The position numbers and the translations under genes are program-made. This document shows, one piece after another, positions 62,317 to 64,000 of a stretch of DNA of 64,000 nucleotides. How positions within the stretch are numbered: position 1 is the first letter of the stretch; each line of letters begins with the position of its first letter. The notes beneath the pieces are model-generated. The model was not told where the DNA came from, made no database searches, and worked only from the letters and a program-made list of their open reading frames with translations. Location of the stretch: NCBI RefSeq assembly GCF_021287045.1, contig NZ_JAJTBG010000005.1, positions 124,001 to 188,000 on the forward strand. The letters are read 5' to 3'. Source of the stretch: Oryzomicrobium sp. GTDB lineage: Bacteria > Pseudomonadota > Gammaproteobacteria > Burkholderiales > Rhodocyclaceae.

Positions 62317-64000
62317 TCAGAGCGGCGCGTTGAACTGGACGAACCAGGTGCGGCCCGGCTCGGGGAAGCCTTCGGTGTAGGCATAGAGCCGGTCGAACAG
62401 GTTGCGCACGCCGGCTTCGATGCGGGTGCCGCCGGCGAAGCGGTAGCCGCCCTTGAGGTTGGCCACGGCAAAACCGCTGGCCCGTTGCAGACCATCGGTG
62501 GAGGAGTAGCGCGACGACATGGCCTCGACGCTGGCGGTGCTGCTCCAGCCGCCGGCGATACGCCAGGTGGCGCCGGCAAAGAGCTTGTGACGGGGGGTGT
62601 CGGTCAGCCGGACGTTCGGGTCGGAACGGTTTTCCCGGTTCAGGTAGGTGTAGTTGGCGGTGTAGTCGAGGCTGGCCAGGTCGCCGCGCAACCCCAGTTC
62701 GATGCCGTTGGCGGTGGCCTTGCCCACGTTCTGCATCTGGCTGCAAGGCGGGGTGCTGCAAACGGTGGGCGCAATGCGCACCGACTGGATCAGGTTGGTG
62801 ATGTCGCTGTGGAAGACATTGGCCTCGAACAGGTGGCGCCCGCCGAGCAGCTGGGAATACCCCACCTCGTAGTGGTTGGCCTTTTCCATCTCCAGGCCGG
62901 CATTGGGGATCGCCGATCCCATGCGGTAGGAGTAGCGGTCCTTGATGGTCGGGAAGCGGCTCTTGCGCGCCACGGTGGCATGCAGCTTGGCGGTCTCGCC
63001 GAGCTTGTAGAACAGCCCGGCCTGGCCGTTGAAGGCGAAGCCGCTGTCCCGGGCGAAATCGCTGACCACCTTGGTGGTGGCGTTGTAGTCCTGGGCCTCC
63101 TGGGTCTGGCGACGGTCGTAGGACAGGCCGGTGACCAGGGACAGGCGGTTGGAGAAGGTGTGGGTATCCTCCAGGGCCAGGGACTGGGTCAGGTCCTTGA
63201 ACAGGCGCCAGGGCTCGCCGGCATTGTGCTCGCGGTGGATGTCCTGCTTGATGTTGTAGGCGGCCTTGAGCAGGTTGGCGCTGCCCAGCACGAAGTCGCC
63301 CTCGATGCCGGCGCCGTTGGTGTAGTCGCTGTACCAGCTGTTGAACGACGATTTTTTCTTCTGGACCGTGTAGGTGGCGTCGTCGTAGGCGCTCAGGGAG
63401 TTCTCGAAGGAATCGTGGTACGCCCTGACGCGCAGGGTATGGGCGCCGATGCGGGTGTTGGAAAGAAAGTACACCGCCTCCTTGTCCCAGGCCGGCCACT
63501 TCCAGTAGCGCGGCGTGACCCCGGGCGCGGTGCCGGCATAGGGCGGCACGTCCTTGACCCCGTGCTGGGAGACGAAGCTGATGGCGTACTCGTCGGTGGC
63601 GTTGGGGGTGTAGGCCAGCTTCAGGCTGCCCTTGGTGTCCTCGTGGCGGCTGTTGTCGCGCTTGCCGCCATCCTCGCCCGGAGTGCGGGAAAAACCGCCG
63701 GGCAGGCGGAAGTAGTCCTCGTTCACCCAGGACAGGCCGGCCTGCACGTACCAGTCTTTCTGCCGCGCCCCCACGTTGGCGTAGCCCTGGGTCCCATTGT
63801 GCTCGCCCCGGCTGGTGAAGGTGGCGCCGCCGCCGACCTCTCCCTCGAAGGCCTTGGTGGGCCGGCGGCTGACCAGATTGATCGCCCCGCCCAGGGTGTT
63901 GGCGCCGTAGATCATGGAGCTGAAGCCCTTGGCCACGTCGATACGGGACAGGTCGAAGGTGGTGAAGCGGCCCAGGTCCACGTAGCCGTCGTAGGGTACG
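62317..64000 (-). CDS. TonB-dependent outer-membrane receptor (5' end cut by window edge)
   Basis: About 560 residues of a TonB-dependent receptor are visible; the signal peptide, TonB box and first part of the plug lie beyond the right edge. The remaining plug ends in IDVAKGFSSMIYGANTLGGAINLVSRRP. The barrel has the siderophore-receptor style with NYTYLNRENRS, LTDTPRHKLFAGATW and the aromatic terminus TWFVQFNAPL. VCSTPPCSQ is a cysteine pair in an external loop. It is translationally coupled to the binding protein. A substrate such as iron or copper chelate cannot be decided. Confidence 0.92.
   Translation of the reverse strand, partial: VPYDGYVDLGRFTTFDLSRIDVAKGFSSMIYGANTLGGAINLVSRRPTKAFEGEVGGGATFTSRGEHNGTQGYANVGARQKDWYVQAGLSWVNEDYFRLPGGFSRTPGEDGGKRDNSRHEDTKGSLKLAYTPNATDEYAISFVSQHGVKDVPPYAGTAPGVTPRYWKWPAWDKEAVYFLSNTRIGAHTLRVRAYHDSFENSLSAYDDATYTVQKKKSSFNSWYSDYTNGAGIEGDFVLGSANLLKAAYNIKQDIHREHNAGEPWRLFKDLTQSLALEDTHTFSNRLSLVTGLSYDRRQTQEAQDYNATTKVVSDFARDSGFAFNGQAGLFYKLGETAKLHATVARKSRFPTIKDRYSYRMGSAIPNAGLEMEKANHYEVGYSQLLGGRHLFEANVFHSDITNLIQSVRIAPTVCSTPPCSQMQNVGKATANGIELGLRGDLASLDYTANYTYLNRENRSDPNVRLTDTPRHKLFAGATWRIAGGWSSTASVEAMSSRYSSTDGLQRASGFAVANLKGGYRFAGGTRIEAGVRNLFDRLYAYTEGFPEPGRTWFVQFNAPL

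Overview
The window is a high-GC (roughly 70%) stretch of a Gram-negative chromosome. The 6S RNA beside zapA, a complete Pil-Chp chemosensory operon, nif/fix genes and codon use point to a nitrogen-fixing betaproteobacterium, most likely a member of the Rhodocyclaceae related to Azospira, Azoarcus or Dechloromonas. The taxonomic call is inference from gene content. I see no rRNA, tRNA, insertion sequence, prophage or CRISPR array.

Layout. 1-3.9 kb: a methylmalonyl-CoA mutase (cut by the left edge) diverges from a GntR/FCD regulator that is followed by a crotonase-family gene. 4-8.6 kb: small hypotheticals and an alkylation-repair group (ada and alkB on the minus strand, alkA divergent). 8.8-16.8 kb: an AraC regulator, a PAS-GGDEF diguanylate cyclase, a class D beta-lactamase and a series of small housekeeping or hypothetical genes. 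17-23.3 kb (minus strand): pepN, a beta-CASP metallo-beta-lactamase RNase and the acetate permease pair DUF485-actP. 23.3-26.8 kb: an AT-rich gap, a LysR regulator and two TSUP transporters. 26.9-27.9 kb (minus strand): a zapB-like gene, zapA and 6S RNA. 28-34.2 kb: a cobalamin riboswitch controlling btuB, btuC, btuD, cobO and a cobyrinate diamide synthase. 34.3-38.8 kb: a five-gene branched-chain amino-acid-type ABC transporter. 39-42 kb (minus strand): thiD, thiE and hemL. 42.2-52.4 kb: rubredoxin, then pilG, pilH, pilI, pilJ and a 2034-residue hybrid kinase chpA. 52.5-59.5 kb: a nitrogen-fixation accessory region with a NifA/sigma-54 promoter, nifV, nifW, fixABCX, a ferritin-like protein, a [2Fe-2S] ferredoxin and a ModE-like molybdate-binding protein. 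59.5-64 kb (minus strand): a TonB receptor (cut by the right edge), a periplasmic binding protein and a di-haem oxidoreductase in one overlapping operon.

How the parts connect. B12 links the mutase at the left edge to the riboswitch-controlled uptake and salvage genes. The nif/fix block supplies homocitrate for FeMo-cofactor, a protective protein for the MoFe protein and the FixABCX route that makes low-potential electrons. The proteins downstream of fixX look like oxygen- or iron-handling accessories. The Pil-Chp operon would control type IV pilus motility.

The least explained signals are regulatory or non-coding: a family of roughly 40-bp GC-rich extragenic repeats at several intergenic sites, a direct-repeat element shared by the araC-type gene and the diguanylate cyclase gene, and a promoter that would give a leaderless message for the zapB-like gene. 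The TonB receptor-binding protein-dihaem operon and the proteins downstream of fixX are the best places to look for undescribed function.
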